This document shows positions 54,241 through 64,000 of a stretch of 64,000 nt of DNA, piece after piece. This DNA is from Amyelois transitella (taxonomy: Eukaryota > Arthropoda > Insecta > Lepidoptera > Pyralidae). The notes under the pieces are model-generated. The model saw only the letters and a program-made list of their open reading frames with translations, was not told the origin of the DNA and did no database searches. The stretch is from positions 1,597,001-1,661,000 of the forward strand of contig NC_083514.1 of assembly GCF_032362555.1 (NCBI RefSeq), in the 5' to 3' direction. The position numbers were made by a program, and so were the translations under genes. Numbering within the stretch: the stretch's first letter is position 1; each line of letters starts with the position of its first letter.

Positions 54241-55128
54241 ACTATCACTACAAAGTATAAAACAAAGTCGCCCATTTTGTCTGTAGTCCCTTCGTATGCA
54301 TAAAACTTTAAAACTACGCAACGGATTTTGATGCGGTTTTCACTAATAGAAAGAGTATTTTCTCCGACAGGTTTTAATATATAATTGAAATACATTGAAA
54401 CTATATTAGCTGAGTTATAGCGATTTATGTCCAAGAAGTCAGAAAAAAAATCTAATTGAAGATTGCATTTGTGCGTGCGCCGCTTATACCGTTGGATTGT
54501 ATCCAAGAACAATGTATAGCAAAAACATTGGTCTTTATTAGTTCTACAAAAAAGTCCGCGATGACATATATCCAGCTTTTTTATTTAAGTCACAAAAACT
54601 ACTTTTCTGTATTAAAAAAACATTTAATTCATTGGGTGATGTTTAACTGGTGATATAACCAATAATACATATATCCTTATCAAAATAAGTAAGTTCATCA
54701 TCACGAGCATTTAATTTAGATTATTTTTGCAGTTTACAGTGTGTTATTTAGACATATAGTTTAGGAGATATCACGATATTAGTATTGCGGCACGGTACGG
54801 GCCGGCCGCGGCGGCGGGGGCAGCGTCCCTATAAAAACGGTACATAAAAAATAAATAATATTAAAAAGTAGGTACTACGACTTTGATCTATACATATAAG
54901 ACAAAAAAATCTGTACATTACTTAAATATTTTTTCCAAAAACTGATAGGGGGGGGCGATCAAAGAAGAGTCACAGAAACCAAAAAACATTTTAATATTTT
55001 AAACGCGGTTAAGGGAAAGAGAAGTTATTGTGAATTGAAAATTAGTATCCAATATGTGTTGGTGCGTTGACTGTATTTGTCGAAGTAGCGGGATATACGC
55101 AAACGAAGTTGCGCGGGTCAGCTAGTTT
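54235..55128 (+). mobile_element. HEL4 Helitron-like element with unique interior
   Basis: The left part has 'AAACTACGCAACGGATTTTG', shared with 20990-21030. The right end is 'AACGAAGTTGCGCGGGTCAG' then CTAGT. Between lie a GC-rich patch (54785-54840, 'GGGCCGGCCGCGGCGGCGGG') and a G-run (54947-54955). Whether it is one element or two is unclear. Confidence 0.4.
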
Positions 55129-55220
55129 TATAATAAATACTTATATAGAAAAACATCCAAGACCCAGGCCAATCAGAAAAAGTTCTTTTCTCGTCATGCC
55201 CTGGCCGGGATTCGAACCCT
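55129..55220 (-). mobile_element. SINE-B fragment
   Basis: Body and B box ('GGTTCGAATCCCGG' on the minus strand); joined directly to the HEL4 end. Confidence 0.65.
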
Positions 55221-55789
55221 CCATATTTCCATCAGGTACTTTTTATTAAAAGTAAGGACAGTATATATATTTTTTATAAAAGATTTTAGTGCCTTTGACC
55301 TCAATCTGCATGGTGGTAAGCAAGATGATTCCCTAAATAATGACGCTGTCAAACTACGGTAATACGTTTAACGCACAATTTCAAATACCTACAACCTAGA
55401 ATATAAAAGAGGTGAATCGAGAAAGTAGGGTTCGAATTCTACTTCACGATACAAGATTAGTAGGTGGGTACTTCTCAACTTTATTACTTCTGGATTGTGA
55501 CACACAACCCCTGGATTCTCCCCAGGGTAAACACGACCTTGCCACGGGAGTGATAAATTTACTTATGTCCCAACTAAAATTATAAATGCGTGTTGGAATT
55601 TCTAAAATTATAATGGCAACACTGCTATGTACTATTTCATCTATTGTCTATGATGGTTCTCTATTGCTCAGTTAACGTTCATCCGCTCCCGCGTCTTTCA
55701 AATTTTTTTTTTATATGCTTTGTACAGTGTAGTTACTATTGTTGCAGATAAAAAAAATATTGTTCAGATTATTGTGGTTTCCAACTATC

Positions 55790-56140
55790 CATTATTACTA
55801 CAGTCCGCTAAATACAACCAATACGAAAGCAAGTTTTTTTGTTTGTTAGTTACCTTTTCACGCGTTATCCACTGAAACAATTTACTTAAAATTTCACGTA
55901 GATATAAATAGATAAATAGATAAAACTTCATATTGCACCATAAGAGTAAAACATACAAAACAGCACAAAACAGATAGTGATGGTACAAAGGCGGACTTAT
56001 CGCTAATGCAAAGTCTTCCAGTCAACCCTTGCGTTATATATAATTAAGAGTCTGGAGAAGCATAAAATCACTTTCATCACTATAATTCTTCTTTTGTAGG
56101 TTGCACTAAATTCGCGCGGGTGAAGCTGCGGGCAAAACGT
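55790..56140 (-). repeat. LINE family J end inside a Helitron/MITE-like repeat
   Basis: 55910-56035 is minus-oriented family J ('GGGTTGACTGGAAGACTTTG', 'GGTGCAATATGAAG'). The sides match the repeat at 45777-46012, as if J had inserted into it. Confidence 0.45.
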
Positions 56141-56251
56141 AGTTTCTTCATATCTCGTGATAAACTATTATTATTATTATATATATAAGAAAAAAATACC
56201 ATATTTGCTTCAGCCATTATGCTACCGTAAGAATTTTTAAAACTGAAATTT

Positions 56252-56435
56252 TAAGGGTGGACAACCCTTACCACTAAGGGGTATGAAAAATAGACGTTGG
56301 CCGATTCTCAGCCTTACTCAATATGCTCAAAAAAATTCATGAGAATCGGTCGACCCGTTTTCGACGAGTACGGGAACGTACATTGTGACACGAGAATGTT
56401 ATATATAAGACGAGAATTTTATATACAAGATAAGT
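56252..56435 (-). mobile_element. HEL3 Helitron-like fragment
   Basis: 'GAGAATCGGTCGACCCGTTT' and 'GGGAACGTACATTGTGACAC' are shared with 59957-60232. Confidence 0.55.
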
Positions 56436-56439
56436 GTAG

Positions 56440-57850
56440 ATCACGTACAAAATGACAGCATGTCACGACGCTGACATATGGTTCCCAATCTGTTGTGACA
56501 GACGCTAATCAAGTGATTGCAGAAGTTGCCAACTCCCGGCTTCAACATTAATTTTGTAAATTGAACGTAAGACGCCGGGAGATATAAGTTATGCCTTCAT
56601 TACGTTCCTTGTTGATCACTGTCACTTAGAACTGTGTTAATTTGGTTCTTGTTACTGTGATACAAAAGTTCATAATTTATGGAAATTATATTGTAAGGGT
56701 GGGTACTGTTTTTAAAACTCGATTTTTTTCATGGCCCTTTATTTCACCTTGTGCTTTTAGAGAGTCCGTCATTGAACGGGTTAGGTTCCCGAAAAAAGTG
56801 TATGAATGTACCAGGTTCACATCAAAAGTGAGTTATTGCTAAGCTGAAAGCTACTTCTGTACTTAATTTACTTAATTATTTAAGTATGAAAATGTCTTAG
56901 CAAAGTATATAACTATATACTTGTGTTAGCAAAGTTAAATTGTTACAAAAATACGAAATCTTGATTAAATTCCGTAAAAATAAGGAACATTCGTTGCTTT
57001 TAATTAATATCGTCGCCGAAAAACTCTGATTCGCTTACAAAGGGGTTTTTAAATTCTGTTAAAAAAGTCACCCTGCACCATGATTTTACCCATAGATATT
57101 ATCTAATTAATTTACCATTATCCTTAATTTGGAGTCCCATTTATGCTTTCGGAAGCTCTTGATAACGCCCTACAGATGATTATACCTAAATGATATAATA
57201 ACAGTTAATGCTGTTGGAATCCAAACGCGCTGAAAAGAGACAAAGATATCTGTCAGGTGTAAGTTAGAAAGGGACTGTTAATAATGACGAAAAGGTCTTA
57301 ATGTAAGCACCAATTTTATTTGCACTCACAAAGCCGTACACGAGTTGAGAACCATTGGCTTTATTGGGAAATATTAACATTTTGTTGATCTCCATTGGCA
57401 ATGGTTATGGTATTTTTTTTTTATTGGAAATCTCAATTTGCTGTACCTATGGTAAGCAAGATAAGTCCTAAAGCGGTAGCTCAAATAAAATGACTACGTA
57501 CTAATAAGAAGCAAATTCGCTTTGAATTTGGGTAAGTTGATGAGTTGTTGAATGTACAAATAGCTTTGTACGCTCTCTCTATAATGGATGTTTAGCAAAC
57601 TTTGTGGAATGAGTTCAGAACATGATTCTGAAGTATCAGAAGCAGCTTTTCTGAAGTCGAGATAACAAAGTTTGATATAACGACAAGCATTAACATATTT
57701 AATTAATAAATTTTAATATAATGGTTCGTATTAAAAGTTCATTGTTTCTGTGCAGAATTGTTTTGTTTTAACTTATGTAACTTAATATTTGTTTTTTTTT
57801 ATTTTACTTTGTAAGTTCAAGTACTGTTTCATGTGGCAGCGTACTTAATT
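56440..57850. other. No gene seen
   Basis: AT-rich with short frames only. A 66-codon frame at 56642-56842 has no recognisable features. No repeat placed. Confidence 0.4.
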
Positions 57851-57856
57851 TTTGTT

Positions 57857-57945
57857 ATATGTAGTCATGTCTAAATCTCTTGCGGGGTAGATAGAGCCGA
57901 CAGTCTCGAAAAGATTGAAAGGCTACGTTCAGCTGTATGCCAGTG
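57857..57945 (-). mobile_element. SINE-A 3' fragment
   Basis: 'CTAAATCTCTTGCGGGGTAG' to 'ACGTTCAGCTGTATG'. Confidence 0.65.
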
Positions 57946-58188
57946 TATGTATATATGTATGGGTTTTCGATCAAACATTGGTTTTATAGCCTTAACCGTA
58001 CTTAACGCTTACAACATTTAGGTACCTACAGACTGTCAATTTTTGATGATCATCGGAAATCAAAAAGTGATTGGATGATTTTCATAAAACTTATCCAAAT
58101 TCCAAGTAATAACTCTATATAAATAAATAATGTTAACGCGAACGTTAAGTACTACTTCTTCAAAGTCACACTGAAGGTAGGATTTTCG

Positions 58189-58403
58189 ACGGCCTCTGTG
58201 GCGCAGTGGTAGGTAGGGCGCTCGTCTTGTGACACCTGAGGTCCCAGGTTCGAATCCCGGCCAGGGCAATGGGAAACGAACTTTCTCTGATTGGCCAGGG
58301 TCTTGGATGTTTATCTATATAAGTATTTATAATGAAATATAGTATCGTTGAGTTAGTATCTCGCAACACAAGTCTCGAACTTACTTCGAGGCTAACTCAA
58401 TTA
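58189..58403 (+). mobile_element. SINE-B, full length
   Basis: Plus copy with A box interrupted by 'GGTA' and a good B box; it ends at 'GAGGCTAACTCAAT'. Confidence 0.82.
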
Positions 58404-58404
58404 C

Positions 58405-58530
58405 ATTTAAGGCGATATCCTAGCAACCATTTAATATTTGAATCCCAATCCTAACCAGCTGAATGTGGCCATTCAGTCTTTTACACACTGTTGTCTCTGT
58501 CTACTCCGTATTTGATAAAGAAGTGATCTT
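58405..58530 (+). mobile_element. SINE-A fragment
   Basis: Begins directly after SINE-B at 'AAGGCGATATCCTAGCAACC' and ends near 'GTCTACTCCG'. Confidence 0.6.
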
Positions 58531-58742
58531 TGTAACATACGTAGCAATACACCGCAACGTCTCGGCGGCACGTTTTATGAGATAACATTACATAAGCAGG
58601 ACTTATACAAGCAATCAATACAGTTTGGATGAGAGCCAATTCGCCTGAAGAAAAAATACTCCTTTGAGCCTAGTATTGACTAGTGGTCGCCCGCTGGTTA
58701 GCCTTGTAACCCTGAAAAAGATTGTTACTTACGCCGCTTTTT

Positions 58743-58965
58743 GGCGGCCTCTGTGGCGCAGCGGTAGTACGCTTGTCTGTGACACCGGAGGTCCCGGGTT
58801 CGAATCCCGGCCAGGGCATGATGAGAAATGAACTTTTTCTGATTGGCCTGGGTCATATTATTAGTATTTATTATAAAATATTGTATCGTTGTGTTAGTAT
58901 CTAGTAACACAGGTCTCGAACTCACTTCGAGGCTAACTCAATCTGTGTAATCTGTCCCGTATAGG
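58743..58965 (+). mobile_element. SINE-B, full length
   Basis: The clearest plus copy: 'GGCCTCTGTGGCGCAGCGGT' and 'GGTTCGAATCCCGG'. Lacks 'CTTGGATGTTTATCTATATA'. Confidence 0.85.
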
Positions 58966-59094
58966 TATGTTTATTAATTTTTTATGGTTTTATTTTTGTA
59001 AAAAGGTAAAAATAATTTTTCAAATCAAAATAAACTAGAAGGAATCGCTTATTGACGTCAACATAACTGATTAAATCTATTACATAAATCCAAA

Positions 59095-59200
59095 GCCTAA
59101 GTGTAGAAGAAGCGACGGAATAAACTACACTGCAGCATTTTCACAGGACGTCAATTTGCAAATATATTCCGTGGACGATTACATTGATTCAAATCAAATA
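59095..59200 (-). repeat. Repeat F fragment
   Basis: Inverted 'GAAGCGACGGAATAAAC' and 'ACTGCAGCATTTTC'. Confidence 0.5.
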
Positions 59201-59426
59201 AATATTTTAAAATCTTCTATTTTTACCTTTAAACTGTTCAATATCAAGTCAATAAAATCCTTCCAGCCTGGGTAAAGCCAATTGATTCGAGAAATAGGCA
59301 AAGATTCTCCTGAATAAATTCGCTTGAAGGCAACTGAGGGTCCTTGCGGTCTTGCTTACCATAATCGACTTTCTCTGTCAGCGATATCAATACGGGAAAT
59401 GGGATTATGCCGCAGAGATTTCTTTA

Positions 59427-59635
59427 CATATGGGATAGTGCCGTGTGGTTCCCGGCACTAATAAAACTATAATAATAGGACCACTCCATCAGGTTTCCAT
59501 GGATGTCGTTAAAGGTGACTAAGGAGTAGGCTTATAAACTTGGGATTCCTCTTTTTCAATCTCAATTCTATCATGAAGCTAAACAGCTGAACGTGGCTCT
59601 GTCTACCCGCAAGGGATATAGATGTGATTATATGT
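59427..59635 (+). mobile_element. SINE-A with internal deletion
   Basis: 11-bp duplication AGATTTCTTTA at 59416-59426 and 59636-59646. Eleven extra bases precede the hairpin (GTGCCG at 59438). About 60 bp around 'GATGGGCTAGCAACC' and 'CAGTCTTTTCAAGACTG' are deleted. Confidence 0.8.
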
Positions 59636-59956
59636 AGATTTCTTTAGAAGAAAATAGTACCTAAATGGAAACTATTACGTATATTGCAATTATAATAAAA
59701 TGTTGAATTAATTACTTCTGTTAAACTTGAAATTACGTAAGAAGTTCCTATATTCCATCTTTTCCATGTAGTTAACAGTAGTAAAAAATATATAATACTG
59801 GTGTATTATAAAAAATATAATACAAATAAAATAATTTTTTGTAGAATTTTTCAGATCCTTATTAAAATGTTCTTGCTATTACTTAGTCAGTATAATTTAT
59901 TAATCTCACTAAAGTTTTCAACCACAACTCCAAGTACCTTTTATATTTAATACTAC

Positions 59957-60232
59957 TAGGTGTCCCGGCAAACGTTGTTTTGCCATGTAAATAAATATTT
60001 GTTAAGTAATTTCTAGTTAAAAAAATGTGTTAAGGGTGAACAACCTTTATCACAAAGAGGTTAGTGATAAAGCTTGTTCACCCTTAACTACGAGATAAAT
60101 AGATTTCGCCCGATTCTCAGATCTACTCAATATGCTCACAAAATTTCATGAGGCTCGGTCAAACCGTTTCGGAGGAGTACGGGAACGAACATTGTGACAC
60201 GAGAATTTTATATATAAGATATTGCTTCTAGT
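59957..60232 (-). mobile_element. HEL3 Helitron-like element
   Basis: Right end 'TCTTATATATAAAATTCTCG' (reverse strand) starts with TC; left end reads ACGTTTGCCGGGACACCTAG, then T on the reverse strand. An inverted pair 'GGGTGAACAACCTTTATCAC' / 'GTGATAAAGCTTGTTCACCC' lies inside. Confidence 0.55.
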
Positions 60233-60450
60233 CTTACGAAGTCAAATATCAAGGGTGTTGTAGCCAGAATTCCTCTTTTTTATGACTTGGGCAATAAAAA
60301 CCTACTCGCAGATAGAGGCTTGCCAAAGTGCTGTTTTATAGTCCAGAGTTGACTTATGTTTAGCATAACTTTAATTGGACTGCGGGAAACTGTTTAAAGA
60401 CACAGAATTAATTAATAACAAATTAGAACTTAGAGATTACTTAGAGGTTG

Positions 60451-60881
60451 CCGTATGGTTCCTGGCATATATGTATATGTATGTATATAAAAAAGAATAA
60501 GATCACTTCATCTCTTTTTCATGGATGCCCTAAAAGGCGACTAAGTTATGGGTTTATAAAATTGGGATTCTTCATTTAGGCAATGGGCTAGAAACCTGTC
60601 ACTATTTGAATCTCAATTATATCTTAAAGCCAAATATCTGAACGTGGCCTATCAGTCTTTACAAGACTGTTGGCTTTGTCTACCCCGCAAGGGATATAGA
60701 CGTGATAATATGTATGTATGTATGTATGTGGGAAGGTTTATATACTTGATATTCTTCATATAGACTGGCAACAAGTCACTATTTTAATCTCAATTTTATC
60801 ATACAGCTGAACGTGGCCTTTCAGTCTTTAAGACGGCTGACTCCGTCTACACTACATGGGGATGTGGACGTGATTATATGG
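60451..60881 (+). mobile_element. Two SINE-A copies in tandem
   Basis: 60451-60728 is full length but with an ATGTATATGTATGT insertion after the hairpin. 60731-60881 is a shortened second copy beginning at its (ATGT)n tail. Confidence 0.75.
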
Positions 60882-60885
60882 ATAA

Positions 60886-61057
60886 ACTAGCCGTGTATTT
60901 TGGGTATCATTGAAGCCCTCAATGATGAATAATTTTCCCTAATTTTTTTCACATTCATTTCACATGTAGCGTGAATTTTCAATTCGAACCACGAGTTCCT
61001 GAGATTAGCGCGTTCAAACAAACAAACAAACTCTTCAGCTTTATAATATTAGTATAG
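60886..61057 (-). mobile_element. HEL1 Helitron-like fragment
   Basis: 'GGTATCATTGAAGCCCTCAA' to 'TATAATATTAGTATAGATT'; hairpin deleted. Confidence 0.6.
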
Positions 61058-61274
61058 ATTAGTAAGACCGCTAAGTTCCCGGTATTACGTAGGTCGTCGC
61101 CCCCGTATCGATGGCGGGTCGTTGCCCGCCCCGGAAGTGACGTATCTGTTCTAGATTCAGGTTTTGCATTTAGGGCGTAGCGGTAGGTTTTAGGCATAGA
61201 AATCGAAATAATTTACCTAAGACTAATTCTATATTGTAGGTATTTGAAACCTTTTATCGATGAATTATTTTAGG

Positions 61275-61515
61275 AGAGTGTGGAGGGAAAGGTCGGAGTG
61301 GGAAGACCTAGACGAACGTATCTTGATCAAATTAAGGACGTCCTGGTAAAGGGTCAGGTCAAAAGTACCCGAAACCGCCGAGCTTGTATGAAGAGAGTTA
61401 TGAATGTGGATGAAGCGAAGGAAGTATGCAAAGATCGTGGCAAGTGGAAAGAGGTAGTCTCTGCCTACCCCTCCGGGAAAGAGGCGTGATTTTATGTATG
61501 TATGTATGTATCGAT
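61275..61515 (+). mobile_element. LINE-R, 3' end with intact frame and tail
   Basis: 69 open codons from V-E-G-K-V-G-V-G-R-P-R-R-T to P-S-G-K-E-A and TGA, followed by 'TTTTATGTATGTATGTATGT'. The protein is nearly identical to the copy at 31088-31465. The intact reading and long tail mark a recent, severely 5'-truncated insertion. Confidence 0.85.
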
Positions 61516-61599
61516 GAAAACGCGAGTAACTACTGCTTATATTCATCCCTCACGGGTAAGACAGAGCTTAATGACGGATTTAATAACTTGAAAATACTA

Positions 61600-61781
61600 A
61601 TGGATAGGCTTATAAACTAGGGATTCTTCTTTTAGGCGCTGCGCTAGCAACCTGTCACTATTTGAATCATAATTCCATCATAAATCCAAACAGCTGAACG
61701 TGGCCTATCAGTCTTTCCAAGGCCGTTGGCTCTGTCTACCCCGGAAGGGATATAGACGTGATTATATGTATGCATGTATTA
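61600..61781 (+). mobile_element. SINE-A, 5'-truncated
   Basis: 'GGATAGGCTTATAAACTAGG' to 'ATTATATGTATGCATGTATT'. Confidence 0.75.
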
Positions 61782-61784
61782 TCT

Positions 61785-62130
61785 TTTGGTTTCACAACAT
61801 TGGTTGACGTCAAATAAATTACTTAAAACTAAGTTTACTGCCGCTTCCGAAGCGTCAGTGCAGAAGAATGAATTCTCTATGATGAAAAAAATAATGTAGA
61901 TTGTGACTGCGCATCGATATTTTACAATACAATACAACAAATGTTGTGATACCAAAAGGAAATGAGAAAAGTTGATCTCTGATCTTCGAACAAAATTAAT
62001 TTCCTAGCTTAACGGTGGTTCAACTTACAATTAGTTCGCGAGCAAATCTGAACAGTTTGTACTACTGAGAGTTTGTTTAATTATTATTTTGCATTAAATA
62101 TAATCATTCGTGTGGTCTCTGCATGAGTTA
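61785..62130. other. No gene seen
   Basis: A short repeat F trace near 61840-61875; otherwise unplaced AT-rich sequence. Confidence 0.4.
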
Positions 62131-62137
62131 CGTGTTC

Positions 62138-62680
62138 TTACATACATACATACATATCGTCACGTCACGTCACGTCTATATCCCTTGCGGGGTAGACAGA
62201 GCCGACAGTCTTGAAAAGACTGAATGGCCACGTTCAGCTATTTGGCTTAATGATAAATTTGAGATTCAAACAGTGACAGGTCGCTAGGCCATCGCCTAAA
62301 AGAAGAATCCCAAGTTTGTAAGCCTATCCCTTAGTCGCCTTTTACGACATCCATGGAAAAGAGATGGAGTGGTCCTGACTGACGGACTCTGTGGCGCAGC
62401 GGTAGTGCGCTTGTCTGTGACACTGGAGGTCCCGGGTTCGAATCCCGGTCAGGGCATGATGAGAAAAGAACTTTTTCTGATTGGCCTGGGTCTTGGATGT
62501 TTATCTATATAAGTATTTATTATAAAATATAGTATCGTTGAGTTAGTATCTCGTAACACAAGTCTCGTACTTACTTCGAGGCTAACTTAATCTGTGTAAT
62601 TTGTCCCGTATATATTTATTTTATTTATATTTATTTATTCCTATTCTTTTTTGTATTGGTGCCGTGAACCACACGGCACT
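62138..62680 (-). mobile_element. SINE-A split by a SINE-B insertion
   Basis: Minus SINE-A 62138-62378, then SINE-B, then the remaining 5' end of SINE-A (62640-62680, 'CTATTCTTTTTTGTATTGGT' to the hairpin). The tail side has a triplicated CACGT. Confidence 0.82.
62382..62637 (+). mobile_element. SINE-B nested in SINE-A
   Basis: Full-length plus copy with head 'ACTCTGTGGCGCAGCGGTAG', B box 'GGTTCGAATCC', and tail ending (TTTAT)n. The bases TCCT appear at both junctions. Confidence 0.85.
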
Positions 62681-62959
62681 TACGAGTTCTTTTTACGGTT
62701 AATACCTCTTTCGGCAGTCTCTGTAGGCCAAACGGAATATTTTGTTTAAAAAAATACGTTTCAGTTTAACGTGAAATACCACAGAACTTAAACCGTAGTT
62801 AGTAGTGACGTCACGCAGGAGTTCGCGAGGTCATCGCCCTGCGAATCGGACTGCACCGCCAATGCAACGGATGTTATGCAACAGTTTAAACTAATGTACA
62901 GAGAGACTGGTCTTGGAGAAAATTTCTAGGTTAATTTTATTTTAATTTTAATATTTTTG

Positions 62960-63218
62960 CAATGAACGTTGTAAAAGTCGACTAAGGGTAGGCTTATTAA
63001 CGAGGAAACTCCTCGGGATTTCTCTTGTCGGCAATGGACTAGCAACCTTTCGCTATTTGAATCTCAATTATAATGGAATTGAGATTCAAATTATGACAGG
63101 TTTGATTTGTTTGAATTTGATGAAGCCACAACTAAACGTGCTCTTTCAACCATTTTAAGGCTGTTGGCTCTGTCTATGCCGTAAGGGATAGGATTGTGAT
63201 TATATTATTATGTATGTA
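62960..63218 (+). mobile_element. Degraded SINE-A with internal palindrome
   Basis: 5' hairpin missing. 'TTTGAATCTCAATTATAATG' is followed by its inverted copy, so the centre is duplicated in inverted form at 63054-63097. Confidence 0.65.
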
Positions 63219-63587
63219 CATATTCATCAAAAACTTTTGGGACACAAGACTCAATGTATCCCGTATACATTGAGTCCTTGTGTGCTGGTAAAATATTTGG
63301 AAAAGTTTTGACAGAAGTGATTTGACAGATGATTGGGGACATCTTCAGACAAACAAACCCAAAATATTTCAGACAATCTTCGTCTATCATAATTACTTGA
63401 AAAGTCCCTTTGGTAAGGCGTAATATACACAAAGTCTACAAAAGCTCTCAAGAGGACTATAAATCAGGTGGTAGTCGAGAGCCATAATGCGCTGTAACAA
63501 ATAGCCGGTAGACAGCGCCTGAAATTAGTATAAATAGTCAAGATCGAATTATGAAAATGAAATATGTTAATCTATTATTTAATTAAT

Positions 63588-63800
63588 AGTGCCGTGTGGT
63601 TCCCGGCACCAATAAAAGAAAAGAATAGGACCACTCCATCTCGTTCCCATGGATGTCGTAAAAGGCGACTAAGGGATAGGTTAATAAACTTGGGATTCTT
63701 CTTTTAGGCGATGGGCTAGCAACCCGTCATTATTTGAATCTCAATTCTATCATTAAGCCAAACAGCTGAAGTTCGCTCAGTCTACCCCGTATATTTAATT
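63588..63800 (+). mobile_element. SINE-A, 3'-truncated
   Basis: Good 5' hairpin and body; the end after 'CAAACAGCTGAAG' is collapsed and the tail is absent. Confidence 0.75.
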
Positions 63801-64000
63801 AAAGGTTATAACTTATTCGAGACACGAATATTTTTAACAAAAGATTTATGGAATTATTTAAATCGAATTGCAATAATTAATCACTCAATTGACTAAATAC
63901 GAAACAACCGCCATCTTGTCTCATTCGTTCATTCGTACACTGTGCTATAGACGGACATATAGCCTTTTAAAACAATATAATTTTTTAATCTACGTTAACT

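Noticed and set aside
58743..58815. tRNA gene
   Set aside because: A and B boxes are present, but the same head occurs on many copies with a common SINE-B body and simple tail. No intact cloverleaf was established.

Overview
This is a repeat-saturated, AT-rich, intron-bearing eukaryotic window. The evidence points to a moth or butterfly (Lepidoptera). It contains tRNA-like SINEs, LINE 3' ends with (ATGT)n tails, Helitron-like ends carrying the 'ACGAAGTCGCGGGC' hairpin, a (GTCT)n-bearing MITE, and an ecdysteroid-kinase-like gene. I see no bacterial-type operons, rRNA, CRISPR array or functional tRNA gene. Most of the long open frames are repeat-derived.

Genes. Splicing by hand gives three complete gene models on the minus strand and one coding exon on the plus strand. 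(1) Gene G1, 14961 to 8520, has six exons and 311 codons. It encodes an unrecognised, helical, cysteine-poor protein with a short N-terminal signal-like segment. (2) Gene G2, 7352 to 3208, has four exons and 246 codons, and lies about 1.2 kb downstream in tandem. It has a similar layout and weak similarity to G1, so I infer a diverged paralogous pair. All junctions in both models keep frame and use GT-AG. The terminal coding segment plus 3' UTR of G2 occurs three times in a row (about 2.70-3.28 kb). (3) A two-exon EcKinase/CHK-like kinase, 36429 to 34538, encodes 409 aa. (4) A plus-strand exon, 40703-41252, encodes the start of a secreted or membrane protein of unknown identity; its remaining exons are not visible.

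Repeats. The commonest family is a roughly 260-bp element (called SINE-A here) with dozens of complete or partial copies. It begins with a GTGCCG...CGGCAC hairpin, ends in (ATGT)n, and has 8-12 bp target-site duplications where I could define them. Its last ~40 nt resemble the 3' end of an RTE-like LINE (LINE-R) also present many times, which suggests that the LINE enzyme mobilises it. Two tRNA-like families (SINE-B, SINE-C), several Helitron-like families (HEL1-HEL4), a deleted pogo/Tigger-type DNA transposon inside a G1 intron, Jockey- and CR1-like LINE pieces, and hairpin MITEs fill most of the rest.

Layout: 0-3 kb, AT-rich repeats and the G2 3' duplications; 3-15 kb, the G2/G1 pair with transposon-loaded introns; 15-34 kb, repeats only; 34.5-36.5 kb, the kinase; 40.7-41.3 kb, the orphan exon; 42-46 kb, a dense SINE-A cluster including a nested palindromic locus; 47.5-49.8 kb, a 564-bp near-identical duplication; 50-64 kb, repeats only. 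The genes do not form an evident pathway. The common thread is heavy SINE-A insertion close to splice sites and gene ends.
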